Assembly (NCBI GenBank): GCA_049601975.1
Contig: JBMYRC010000055.1
Location: 1-24,933 of the forward strand
Reading direction: 5' to 3'
Length of the DNA stretch: 24,933 nt
Source of the DNA: UBA6544 sp049601975
GTDB taxonomy: Bacteria > Pseudomonadota > Alphaproteobacteria > UBA8366
The position numbers and the translations under genes are program-made. This document shows, piece after piece, positions 8,658-15,789 of this stretch. The notes under the pieces are model-generated. The model saw only the letters and a program-made list of their open reading frames with translations, did no database searches and was not told the DNA's origin. The stretch's first letter is position 1; the number at the start of each line of letters is the position of its first letter.

Positions 8658-10481
8658 ATGTCCGACACGCACAAAGACAAGAACCAATTACCCGACCCGG
8701 CCGAATACGCGGAACTCATGACGAACTTAGCGGAAAAGAGCCAAAAAATCGTCACGGCTTTCCTCGAACGGCAATCGCCAACAGATACGGGACAGATCGA
8801 CCCTCTGAACGTCAGCGAAGCATTCATAGAATTGACCCGTCAGATGCTGAACAATCCAGCGAAGCTCGTAGAGGCACAGGTCTCCCTTTGGCAAGATTAC
8901 TTGTCGCTTTGGCAATCCACCGCACGTCACGCCCTTGGTAAAGAAAGCGAACCGGTGACGAAGCCAGAAAAGGGTGATAACCGCTTCCACAACGACGCTT
9001 GGAATGACGATGGCCTCTTCGACTTTATTAAGCAATCCTACCTACTAACGTCGAAATGGATTCAAACCACGGTTCACGATGTCGACGGCTTGAATGAGAA
9101 AACCGCTGAAAAGGTGGATTTCTACACCCGCCAATACGTCGATGCGCTCGCACCGACGAACTTTCTGCTCACCAATCCGCAAGTCCTTCAGGAGACATTT
9201 GACAGCAAGGGCGAGAACTTGCTCAAAGGGCTTGAGAACCTACTGGCGGATTTAGAGCGCGGCAAAGGCAAGCTGAGCATCAAGATGGTCGACGAAGAGG
9301 CCTTCGAAGTCGGCGACAATCTTGCGACCTCGCCGGGCAAAATCGTCTTTCAGAATGAATTGATGCAGCTTTTGCAATTCAGCCCGTCAACAGAAACGGT
9401 CGCGAGTGTCCCCTTGCTAATCATTCCGCCGTGGATCAACAAATACTACATCCTGGATTTGAGCGACAAGAACTCCTTCATCCGCTGGTCCGTCTCTCAA
9501 GGATTGACGGTATTTTGCATCTCCTGGGTGAATCCAGACGGCAAACTGTCGCAAAAATCCTTTGAAAACTACATGACCGAGGGACCGTTAGCCGCCCTCG
9601 CTGCGATCGAAGCAGCGACCGGATCGCGAGATGCGAACGTCATCGGCTATTGCCTGGGCGGCACGCTACTGGCTGCGACCCTCGCCTGCATGCGGGCAAA
9701 TAACGACGACCGCATCAAATCGGCAACGTTTTTCACCAGCATGGTCGACTTCGAGGAACCGGGCGAGCTCGGCGTCTTCATCGATGACGATCAACTCGCC
9801 TTAATCGACGAGAAAATGAAGGACACGGGATATCTTGACGGCAGCGAGATGGCGTCGACCTTCAACATGTTGCGCGCCAACGACCTGATTTGGTCCTTCG
9901 TCGTAAACAATTATCTTATGGGCAAGGACCCCTTTCCTTTCGATCTGTTGTATTGGAATTCGGATTCCACTCGGATGCCCGCCGCCATGCACAGTTTCTA
10001 TCTCCACAAGATGTATCGGGAGAATAAACTCGTGGAGCCAGGTGGCCTCACCTTTATGGACACACCGGTGGACTTAAGGTCCATCGATACACCAGCCTTT
10101 ATCCTGTCGACACGGGAGGACCATATCGCCCCCTGGAAATCGACCTACCGGGCAACCCAGCTTTATAAAGGAACGGTTACCTTTACTCTGGCCGCTTCCG
10201 GACATATCGCCGGGGTGGTCAATCCACCAGAACCTGAAAAATACGGCTATTGGACAAACTCCAAGAAACCGAAAGACCCCGACTCCTGGTTCAACGGCGC
10301 TAAACAACACAATGGTTCCTGGTGGCCGACTTGGCGAAAATGGCTGAAGAAATTCGAGGGCGATGAAATCGCCGCCCGCGAACCTGGCGACGGAGACTTG
10401 CAAGTCCTGGAAGATGCGCCCGGCAGTTACGTCAAAGTCCGAACATTATCGGATTCAAAGAAAGAAGGACGACTGCAATGA
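8658..10481 (+). CDS. phaC: class I poly(3-hydroxyalkanoate) synthase
   Basis: Polymerises (R)-3-hydroxyacyl-CoA into polyhydroxyalkanoate storage granules. From the ATG at 8658, with AGGG seven bases upstream, the protein has 607 residues, typical of class I. The catalytic triad is visible: Cys332 in the lipase-like box GYCLGG, Asp488 in TREDHIAPW and His516 in ASGHIAGVVNPP. An alpha/beta-hydrolase core follows an N-terminal region rich in charged residues. The longer open frame back to 8517 has no clear ribosome site and runs through intergenic sequence. The stop overlaps the next gene as ATGA. No phaR, phasin or phaAB genes are in the window. Confidence 0.96.
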   Translation: MSDTHKDKNQLPDPAEYAELMTNLAEKSQKIVTAFLERQSPTDTGQIDPLNVSEAFIELTRQMLNNPAKLVEAQVSLWQDYLSLWQSTARHALGKESEPVTKPEKGDNRFHNDAWNDDGLFDFIKQSYLLTSKWIQTTVHDVDGLNEKTAEKVDFYTRQYVDALAPTNFLLTNPQVLQETFDSKGENLLKGLENLLADLERGKGKLSIKMVDEEAFEVGDNLATSPGKIVFQNELMQLLQFSPSTETVASVPLLIIPPWINKYYILDLSDKNSFIRWSVSQGLTVFCISWVNPDGKLSQKSFENYMTEGPLAALAAIEAATGSRDANVIGYCLGGTLLAATLACMRANNDDRIKSATFFTSMVDFEEPGELGVFIDDDQLALIDEKMKDTGYLDGSEMASTFNMLRANDLIWSFVVNNYLMGKDPFPFDLLYWNSDSTRMPAAMHSFYLHKMYRENKLVEPGGLTFMDTPVDLRSIDTPAFILSTREDHIAPWKSTYRATQLYKGTVTFTLAASGHIAGVVNPPEPEKYGYWTNSKKPKDPDSWFNGAKQHNGSWWPTWRKWLKKFEGDEIAAREPGDGDLQVLEDAPGSYVKVRTLSDSKKEGRLQ

Positions 10482-10930
10482 GCGGGTTTCAAGTACTGCG
10501 CACCAATCATACAAGCTTCACCGTATCCGATCTCGATAGGACCTGCGGCTTTTTCGTCGATGCACTTGGCTTCGAAGTAATATCCCGAGCACCACGGGAC
10601 CCGGCCGTCATTCGTGACATCACCGGCGTCGAGGGCGCAGATATTGAGGTCGCCTATGTTCAAGGCCCAGGTCACTGCTTGGAATTGATCCAGTATCTGA
10701 CACCCATCGAGCGTGGAAAAATCGAGGCTTACCCCTGCGATACAGGTTTCGCGCACCTTGCCTTCGATGTGACGGATGTCGATGCGGCCATCGCCGCGTC
10801 ACAGGCCTATGGCTTCCGTCCGATAAACTCGCCAACCCCGATCGACAAGGGTCCGAACGCCGGCAGCCGCGTCGTCTACCTCCGCGACCCGGACGGCGTC
10901 ACCATCGAGTATATAGAAAAAGACGAGTAA
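10478..10930 (+). CDS. VOC-family (glyoxalase-fold) protein
   Basis: A 150-residue vicinal-oxygen-chelate protein with two beta-alpha-beta-beta-beta modules. Candidate metal ligands stand at the expected places: His11 (TNHTSFTV), Glu69 (HCLELIQY), His93 (GFAHLAFDV) and Glu144 (GVTIEYIE). The family includes glyoxalase I, methylmalonyl-CoA epimerase and ring-cleavage dioxygenases, and the exact reaction cannot be read from the sequence. It overlaps the phaC stop by ATGA, so it should be translated from the phaC message. That suggests, without proving, a role in hydroxyacyl-CoA or aldehyde metabolism. A hairpin follows at 10936. Confidence 0.85.
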   Translation: MSGFQVLRTNHTSFTVSDLDRTCGFFVDALGFEVISRAPRDPAVIRDITGVEGADIEVAYVQGPGHCLELIQYLTPIERGKIEAYPCDTGFAHLAFDVTDVDAAIAASQAYGFRPINSPTPIDKGPNAGSRVVYLRDPDGVTIEYIEKDE

Positions 10931-10935
10931 CCGAA

Positions 10936-10957
10936 CCGCTCAGCATTTGCTGAGCGG
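10936..10957. terminator. perfect 9-bp hairpin between converging genes
   Basis: CCGCTCAGC (10936-10944) and GCTGAGCGG (10949-10957) enclose ATTT. The hairpin begins five bases after the VOC stop at 10930 and ends 15 bases before the stop at 10973 of the extended second VOC frame. Neither side has a strong T tract, so it may be a bidirectional or Rho-assisted terminator, or it may protect 3' ends. Confidence 0.6.
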
Positions 10958-10972
10958 AAACTTAAGCCCACC

Positions 10973-11212
10973 CTATTCCGCCGCCTCACCCATTGTAGGC
11001 TCATCGAGCCCCGGCAGCATGCGGACCAATCCTTGCTTGAGGAAGCTCTCCCGCATCGCGTTGCCGTTTCCCGCATGAGCGAACATTCCAGAAGCTGGCG
11101 CCGGGGACGCCACTTCGGGCCAATGACCAGGCTGCGGTCCAGCACCCTCTGCGGCCACGGGCAAAGGATCGTCATCCTCGATGGCCGGCGCCTTCAGAAT
11201 TGTTATGCAATC
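10973..11212 (-). pseudogene. detached C-terminal part of the second VOC gene, in frame after TGA
   Basis: Directly after the TGA at 11213-11215 the same minus-strand frame stays open for 79 codons to a TAG at 10973. The peptide looks genuinely coding: DCITILKAPAIEDDDPLP comes first, followed by a Pro/Gly/Ala-rich stretch, and it ends in LVRMLPGLDEPTMGEAAE. No ATG or GTG with a ribosome site is available near its start (only a TTG at 11164), so it is unlikely to be independently translated. A single change of TGA to TGG would restore one 211-residue protein. The terminator-like hairpin just beyond 10973 fits this as the ancestral gene end. The Trp assignment is inferred. Confidence 0.6.
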
Positions 11213-11608
11213 TCAAGAAACATCGAGCGGGATATTGTTCGGATCGAAGAAAAAGATCGACCACATGGTGCCGTGATCGACCGCGCTTGACACTTCGAAT
11301 CCCGCCACATCGAGCTTGTCCTTCAACGCAAATAACGCGTCCTTGCTCTCCACCGTGAAGGAGACATGGTCGAACCCAATCGGCTCACGCGTCGGCTCAC
11401 CATGGGATTTTCCCCGTCGCATCGGGCTCGCTCCGGCGTATTCGAAAAAGGCGAACTGTACCACGCCCATTTGGAAGAAATAGTACCGATATCCGTCGTG
11501 TCCGGTTCCGGCCTGAAGCGTCATCTCCAGAAGATCGCGGCAGAAACGCAAGGTCTTCGTCATGTCATCCGTGATAAACGCCAGATGATTGAGCCCCTTG
11601 ATCAGCAT
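11213..11608 (-). CDS. VOC-family protein, probably truncated by a nonsense codon
   Basis: The 131-residue open part contains a full VOC fold. Candidate metal ligands are His8 (LNHLAFIT), Glu56 (FAFFEYAG), His81 (FDHVSFTV) and Asp129 in NIPLDV, where Glu is usual. It stops at TGA immediately after the last strand, but the frame continues open for a further 79 codons (see 10973-11212). The ATG at 11608 has AGGA six bases upstream, and this ribosome site is buried in a 9-bp palindrome at 11612-11640. The metal-site core is complete, so the short form could still fold. It lies 121 bases downstream of the binding-protein gene on the same strand. Substrate unknown. Confidence 0.75.
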   Translation of the reverse strand: MLIKGLNHLAFITDDMTKTLRFCRDLLEMTLQAGTGHDGYRYYFFQMGVVQFAFFEYAGASPMRRGKSHGEPTREPIGFDHVSFTVESKDALFALKDKLDVAGFEVSSAVDHGTMWSIFFFDPNNIPLDVS

Positions 11609-11611
11609 AAG

Positions 11612-11640
11612 CCGTCCTACTCGCGTATTACGTAGGACGG
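11612..11640 (-). promoter_or_regulatory. palindrome covering the ribosome site of the second VOC gene
   Basis: On the minus strand CCGTCCTAC and GTAGGACGG are perfect 9-bp arms around an 11-base loop, ending three bases before the ATG. The AGGA Shine-Dalgarno lies in the downstream arm and UCCU in the upstream arm pairs with it. In RNA this would hide the ribosome site; in DNA it could also be an operator. There is no T tract, so a terminator is unlikely. Confidence 0.55.
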
Positions 11641-11729
11641 GACTCTCTCACAAGCGGTATTCAGGCGCGAGACAATTGGTCGTGCGTTTGTGCAAACAAA
11701 TTTGCGAAAATGCTATACGTCCGATGCTT

Positions 11730-12461
11730 TTACCCGGCAGGCGGCGCGACCGAGAGACGGCCCACAACGCCGTGCTTTTCGATCAACCCTTCCACAAAAC
11801 CGTTCGCCTTCATCTCCTCGACAAAATCCCGCATGTAAGAGGCCGCCGCTAAGCGATCCGGTTTCGTACCCATTGCTTGTTGGACAGCCGTGAATTGACC
11901 ATCGAGGATGCGTGCGCCAGGCAACTTCTCGATGTCCGTGATCAACCGCGGCCGTAATCCAGCTAAGGCTTCAAGTTTTTCCTCTACGAAAAGATCGAGC
12001 GACCCATCGAGACCTTGTGCCAGTTTCAGCTTAGCTTTTTGGATATTGTCGCTGAGCCACAGCTCATACGCGCTACGCGCCGACACCGAGATACGGTTGC
12101 CCGGTTGATCAACTTCCTCGATCGACTGAATGGGCGAGCCCGCGGGTACGATATAGGTCGCTTCGATCTCGACATAAGCTGCGGTGAAAGCGATGGTCTT
12201 CGCGCGTTCCGGCTCGGCGCCGATGTTACCGATATCCCATACGTCATCAGCGGCGGCATCCGCCAACTCGCCCGGCGTGGCGAATGGCACCAACTGGCAG
12301 TCGACTTCGAGAAGTCGCGCTAATTCGCGAGCCATATCGGGGGAAACCCCATCGGGATCACCGGAAGCGGTCTTGCCGGTGACGAGCAGGAAATTGCCCA
12401 TGTTAATGGCGGCGCGCAAAACGCCGGTCGGCGCCAATTGTGAACGAACTTCTGAAGACAT
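11730..12461 (-). CDS. family 3 solute-binding-protein fold, without signal peptide
   Basis: A 243-residue protein resembling polar amino-acid binding proteins (SBP_bac_3). It shows LRAAINMGNFLLV near the start, GVSPDMARELARLL (about 38-51), WDIGNIGAEPERAKTIAFTAAYVEIEATYIVP for the first lobe and hinge, and a C-terminal helix RDFVEEMKANGFVEGLIEKHG. The start at 12461 has AGGA eight bases upstream. The N-terminus MSSEVRSQLAPTGV has no hydrophobic segment and no lipobox, so the product is predicted cytoplasmic. No ABC permease or ATPase adjoins it. Known relatives include cyclohexadienyl dehydratases and enzyme-like binding-fold proteins, so an enzymatic or sensory role is possible. Confidence 0.75.
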   Translation of the reverse strand: MSSEVRSQLAPTGVLRAAINMGNFLLVTGKTASGDPDGVSPDMARELARLLEVDCQLVPFATPGELADAAADDVWDIGNIGAEPERAKTIAFTAAYVEIEATYIVPAGSPIQSIEEVDQPGNRISVSARSAYELWLSDNIQKAKLKLAQGLDGSLDLFVEEKLEALAGLRPRLITDIEKLPGARILDGQFTAVQQAMGTKPDRLAAASYMRDFVEEMKANGFVEGLIEKHGVVGRLSVAPPAG

Positions 12462-12538
12462 GAGTGGATTCCTAATATCGTTGTTCTGTCTATGAATATT
12501 GAGGGAGCCGCCGCTCCGGCAAGTTCACATCGAAGCGA

Positions 12539-12709
12539 TCAATCCGTGGAAGAATCCTCGACCATGCTCGGCAAACCTTCGAGATAGAAATCATGGCACG
12601 TTACACAGGTTGTCAACACCCGGTTCAATTCATCCGCGGGCCCGTGACATTTCAGGTGTGCTTTCAGTTTCGGAAGCAGAATATTAGAAATTTCGTCGAC
12701 AACCTTGCG
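12539..12709 (-). pseudogene. 3' remnant of a CxxCH (c-type cytochrome-like) gene
   Basis: A minus-strand frame runs open for 57 codons from an in-frame TAA at 12710-12712 to a TGA at 12539-12541. Its peptide includes LLPKLKAHLKCHGPADELN, then VLTTCVTCHDFYLEGLPSM. CVTCH (12593-12607) is a heme-attachment motif near the C-terminus, as in cytochrome c'-like proteins. No ATG, GTG or TTG precedes this region in frame, so the start and any export signal are missing. It is probably the surviving 3' end of a broken gene. It abuts the chemotaxis-receptor remnant on the other strand. Confidence 0.45.
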
Positions 12710-12764
12710 TTATGACATTCGCCGCAATCAACCAATCTATGCGAAACGTGATCAAATTCCCAAG

Positions 12765-13076
12765 ACAATCAGCGAAGTCGAAAATATCTCCGGCGCAATT
12801 GAAGAAGCCGTCCTCCAACAAGGCGACGCTACGAATGAAATTGCGCGCAGTATTCAAGACGCGGCCCGCGCGGCACAATTGCTGACGGAGCCAGTGCAGC
12901 ATGTCTTCGAAGCAACAGAAACGACAGGCGCGCTGACCAACGACGTCCGCGAAGCTCTTACGCAAGACACAGCGGATCTGCGTAATCTCAAAACCTCCGT
13001 AATCGCCGTGGTCCGACAGTCGGCCGATGAAAATTGTTCGAATGCCGAGACCACAACCACTGACGATGGTACATGA
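12765..13076 (+). pseudogene. 3' remnant of a methyl-accepting chemotaxis protein gene
   Basis: The frame encodes the C-terminal end of a chemotaxis receptor signalling domain: ISEVENISGAIEEAVLQQGD, ATNEIARSIQDAARA, then a coiled-coil tail with LRNLKTSVIAVVRQ. The pattern I-x-x-I-x-x-A-I-E-x-A-V-x-Q-Q-x-x-A-T-x-E-I is characteristic of the descending helix after the hairpin tip. The sensor region, membrane segments, HAMP domain and hairpin tip are absent. The frame is open upstream only to a TTG at 12705, with unrelated sequence between, so it is a truncated relic. The stop is TGA at 13074. Confidence 0.7.
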
Positions 13077-13230
13077 GCATCTTAAGAAGTGCCTAAAGAA
13101 ACAGCGGACGATGAGTTGGTGACACCCGCCGAAGCTGCCGCTGCCTAGTTGTTAGGCGCACGTCTGTCTGGCCACTCTTGCTCCCTGAGGTATATCACTA
13201 CGGACAAGACCGAGCAGAAGACGGAATCCG
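13077..13230. other. intergenic region before the acyl-CoA cluster
   Basis: No convincing gene, hairpin or promoter was found here. A short frame ending at the TAG near 13149 (ETADDELVTPAEAAAA) has Ala/Glu-rich composition but no start with a ribosome site and is only about 20 codons. TATATC near 13193 could be a -10 box but lacks a matching -35. The CoA-ligase promoter presumably lies here. Confidence 0.3.
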
Positions 13231-14889
13231 ATGACTAATACACTCCTGACCCGCCATGATCCGGCGGAAGCGCAAATATTTCATGCCGACGGCACATGGG
13301 GCGACGAAACTCACTACCGCCTTTTGGCCAAAAACGCCGCAGTGCGCCCGAGTGCATTCGCGTTACGCGATGGCGCCCGACGTCTCACGTGGTTGGAGTT
13401 GGCGAATTGGGTCGATGCGATGTCCACCGATCTCGCCGCCCAAGGCTTGCGCTCGAATGACCGTGTGTCTCTCTGGGCCTCGAACCGCGTTGAATCAGTC
13501 GTCATGTATTTGGCGTGTTCGCGCAACGGATATGCCTGTAATCCATCGCTCCACCGCACCTATACGGTAGACGAAATTTCCGGTTTACTGGACCGCCTTT
13601 CGACGAAGGCCATTCTCGTCGAAGAAGGCTGGGGAGCGGATGTCTCCCGGCACGATCCGTTCGAAGCACTCGGGAGCCTCCCGGCCATGCGGAAGGTCTA
13701 TCGTGTCCCTGCCGCGCGCGAACCCGGGCCTGAATTTCCGACCACCAAAGACGCAGATGTCGAGCTTCCCGCAAGTGACGAGAATCCGGACAAAGTATGT
13801 TACCTGGCTTTTACGTCGGGCACGACCGGCACGCCGAAATGCGTCATGCATTCTGATAACACACTACTTGCGAACGCCCGGGACATGGTGCGCGATTGGA
13901 AGCATAATGAGGCGTCGCGACTGTTATCGCTCAGTCCCCTCTCCCACCATATCGCCTGGGTCGGCATTGCCCAATGGCTGTTGTTTGGCGGTGAGTTCGT
14001 GACCGACGATCCGCCGGCTGGCATCTCGAAATTGGATTGGATTCTGGAGACCAAGCCGACCTACATTATGGGGGTCCCAACCCACGCCATGGATACGCTG
14101 GCCGAGATGCGTAAGCGGGGCTTGGAGAAGATGGGCACCGTAAAGGTCTTTTACATGGCGGGTGCACCCATCCCTCCGGCCACCGCGCAGTCATTTGTCG
14201 AGATGGGCGTCACGCCGCAGAACGTGTACGGCATGACGGAAAACTCATCACATCACTACACCTGGCCCGACGATCCACAGGTAACCATTTGTGAGAGTTG
14301 TGGGCGTGGTGGTAAAGCGTACCGGCTGAAGATTTTCGACCGGGAGAATCCCGATATTGAAATACCGCAAGGCGAGGTTGGTCATATCGCCGGCAAGGGT
14401 GCGTGCCTCATGCTAGGCTATTTCGACAATCAGAAAGCCACGGAGGAAAGTTTTAACAAGGACGGCTGGTTCCTGTCCGGTGATCTTGGCTTGATCGACG
14501 CAGATGGCTGCCTTCGCTTCGTTGGACGGCTTAAAGATATCATTATCCGGGGCGGCAAGAATATTCATCCAAAAAAGATCGAGGACTTGGCGATCAAGCA
14601 TCATAATGTCGAAAAAGCCGCCGCTTTCCCGGTGCCCGACGAACGACTGGGCGAGCGCGTGTGCCTCGCGGTCCTATCGACCGGCAGAGATCCCGAAGGG
14701 CAAGATGTTCTCGGTCACTTGTTTGGTCACGGCTTGTCGATCTACGACATGCCGGAATACTACATGGTCATGACGGAGTTCCCGTTGACCCCCAGCGGAA
14801 AAATTCTGAAGCGCGAATTGACCGAATGGGCGAAAGACGGTCGCCTGAAACCCGCTCCAATTCGCTTTGCGAAGCCGAAGGATAACTAA
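13231..14889 (+). CDS. AMP-forming acyl-CoA synthetase / CoA ligase
   Basis: Activates a carboxylic acid to its CoA thioester through an acyl-adenylate. The 552-residue protein has the ANL-superfamily motifs in order: the P-loop FTSGTTGTPK (about 194-203), the acyl-site region SPLSHHIAWVG, YGMTENS, then GYFDN, SGDLG and GRLKDIIIRGGKNIHPKKIE (about 432-451). The C-terminal catalytic Lys is in TPSGKILKREL (about 524). These signatures resemble cyclohexanecarboxylate- or medium-chain-acyl-CoA ligases. The substrate is not predictable, but hydratase, SDR and acyl-CoA dehydrogenase genes follow, so this is probably the entry step of the cluster. No truncation. Confidence 0.92.
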   Translation: MTNTLLTRHDPAEAQIFHADGTWGDETHYRLLAKNAAVRPSAFALRDGARRLTWLELANWVDAMSTDLAAQGLRSNDRVSLWASNRVESVVMYLACSRNGYACNPSLHRTYTVDEISGLLDRLSTKAILVEEGWGADVSRHDPFEALGSLPAMRKVYRVPAAREPGPEFPTTKDADVELPASDENPDKVCYLAFTSGTTGTPKCVMHSDNTLLANARDMVRDWKHNEASRLLSLSPLSHHIAWVGIAQWLLFGGEFVTDDPPAGISKLDWILETKPTYIMGVPTHAMDTLAEMRKRGLEKMGTVKVFYMAGAPIPPATAQSFVEMGVTPQNVYGMTENSSHHYTWPDDPQVTICESCGRGGKAYRLKIFDRENPDIEIPQGEVGHIAGKGACLMLGYFDNQKATEESFNKDGWFLSGDLGLIDADGCLRFVGRLKDIIIRGGKNIHPKKIEDLAIKHHNVEKAAAFPVPDERLGERVCLAVLSTGRDPEGQDVLGHLFGHGLSIYDMPEYYMVMTEFPLTPSGKILKRELTEWAKDGRLKPAPIRFAKPKDN

Positions 14890-14901
14890 ATTCGTGCCAG
14901 A

Positions 14902-14927
14902 TCATCCATCGACAAGCTGTGGATGAC
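14902..14927 (-). repeat. REP-like palindromic intergenic repeat, copy 1
   Basis: A 26-base imperfect palindrome with outer arms TCATCC and GGATGA around a CGACAAGCT core. It matches copy 2 (14970-14996) at about 22 of 26 positions when one of them is reversed. It lies 13 bases after the CoA-ligase stop. A similar GTCATCC-TGAGC-TCGAA-GGATGAC intergenic element is, from memory, widespread in proteobacterial genomes. Confidence 0.65.
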
Positions 14928-14969
14928 AAGTGGCCATTATATGTAGCGAAAAACTGTACTGACAAAGGT

Positions 14970-14996
14970 GTCATCCAGAGCCTCTCGAAGGATGAC
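14970..14996 (+). repeat. REP-like palindromic intergenic repeat, copy 2
   Basis: A 27-base element with perfect outer arms GTCATCC/GGATGAC around an AGAGCCTCTCGAA core. It is inverted relative to copy 1, 42 bases away, so the two could pair into a longer hairpin in the ligase-to-hydratase spacer. It ends 24 bases before the hydratase ATG. Confidence 0.7.
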
Positions 14997-15020
14997 CCGC
15001 CCGATAGGAGTAGAAGAGAT

Positions 15021-15788
15021 ATGCCCGTCGAATTAACCTACCAAGACGAGTTCGCCGTCATCACGCTGAACCGCCCAGAGGCCCTGAATGCGTTAAGTTT
15101 CAAGATCGTCGGTGAGATTGGCGATGCCATCGCGGAGGCCGCAACCACTGATGCTCGCGCCCTTATCATCACCGGCGCCGGCGACCGTGCCTTCAGCGCC
15201 GGTGCCGATATTAAGGAACTCTACGGCCGTTCACTCGGCGAGCAAAAAGCATCCGCCCATCGCGGCCAACGGCTGTTCGCGCAGCTCGACGATATCCCTA
15301 TGGCGTCAATCGCGCTCATTAACGGGTATGCTTTCGGCGGCGGCATGGAATTGGCGCTGGCTTGCACCTACCGCTTGGCGACATCCAGCGCCAAGGTGGG
15401 CCTACCGGAAATCAAACTAGGCCTCATCCCCGGCTACGGTGGTACCATCCGCCTCCCCCGACTGATCGGCGAAGGTCGCGCCCTAGAGCTGGTGATGACC
15501 GGACGCACGGTCGAAGCCATGGAAGCGGAGCGCATCGGCTTAGTCAGCCGGATCATCGAGGGCGATCCGATGGAAGGTGCCATGGCTTATGCCCGCGAGT
15601 TTACGTGTTATTCCTTACCGGTTCTAAAGCTCGCACGGGAATCGGTCATGCGGGCGCTCGACGTCTCGGTCCTCGAGGGTCTCAAAATAGAAGCCGATCT
15701 CAACACACTCGCGTTCCAGACGGAAGACTCGCTCGAAGGCATGAACGCCTTTGTCGACAAGCGCGAAGCCAAATTCAAGGATCGCTAG
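15021..15788 (+). CDS. enoyl-CoA hydratase/isomerase (crotonase family)
   Basis: Hydrates a 2-enoyl-CoA in beta-oxidation-like degradation. The ATG at 15021 is chosen because AGGAG (about 15006) precedes it; the frame is open further upstream but crosses repeat copy 2. The 255-residue product shows the oxyanion segment GAGDRAFSAGADIKEL (about 51-66), GGGMELALA and LPEIKLGLIPGYGGT. Both catalytic glutamates of classical hydratases (GGGxEL and PEI) are kept, so true hydratase activity is likely. Its stop is followed after one base by the SDR ATG, so these two genes are tightly coupled. Confidence 0.92.
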   Translation: MPVELTYQDEFAVITLNRPEALNALSFKIVGEIGDAIAEAATTDARALIITGAGDRAFSAGADIKELYGRSLGEQKASAHRGQRLFAQLDDIPMASIALINGYAFGGGMELALACTYRLATSSAKVGLPEIKLGLIPGYGGTIRLPRLIGEGRALELVMTGRTVEAMEAERIGLVSRIIEGDPMEGAMAYAREFTCYSLPVLKLARESVMRALDVSVLEGLKIEADLNTLAFQTEDSLEGMNAFVDKREAKFKDR

Positions 15789-15789
15789 G

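Noticed and set aside
11213..11215. Genome-wide recoding of TGA as tryptophan to explain the split VOC gene
   Set aside because: TGA terminates several well-supported genes here at exact ATGA overlaps (alaC/hom, glpX/recJ, phaC/VOC), so TGA is a genuine stop in this organism.
12684..12965. A 93-codon minus-strand frame opposite the chemoreceptor remnant
   Set aside because: Its translation is Cys/Phe-rich with no family pattern, whereas the opposite strand encodes a recognisable chemoreceptor helix.
13169..13182. TGGCCA...TTGCT resembling a sigma-54 promoter before the CoA ligase
   Set aside because: The GG-to-GC spacing is 8, not 10, which sigma-54 does not tolerate.
14919..15020. Upstream extension of the enoyl-CoA hydratase
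   Set aside because: It reads through intergenic repeat copy 2, and the ATG at 15021 has a good AGGAG.
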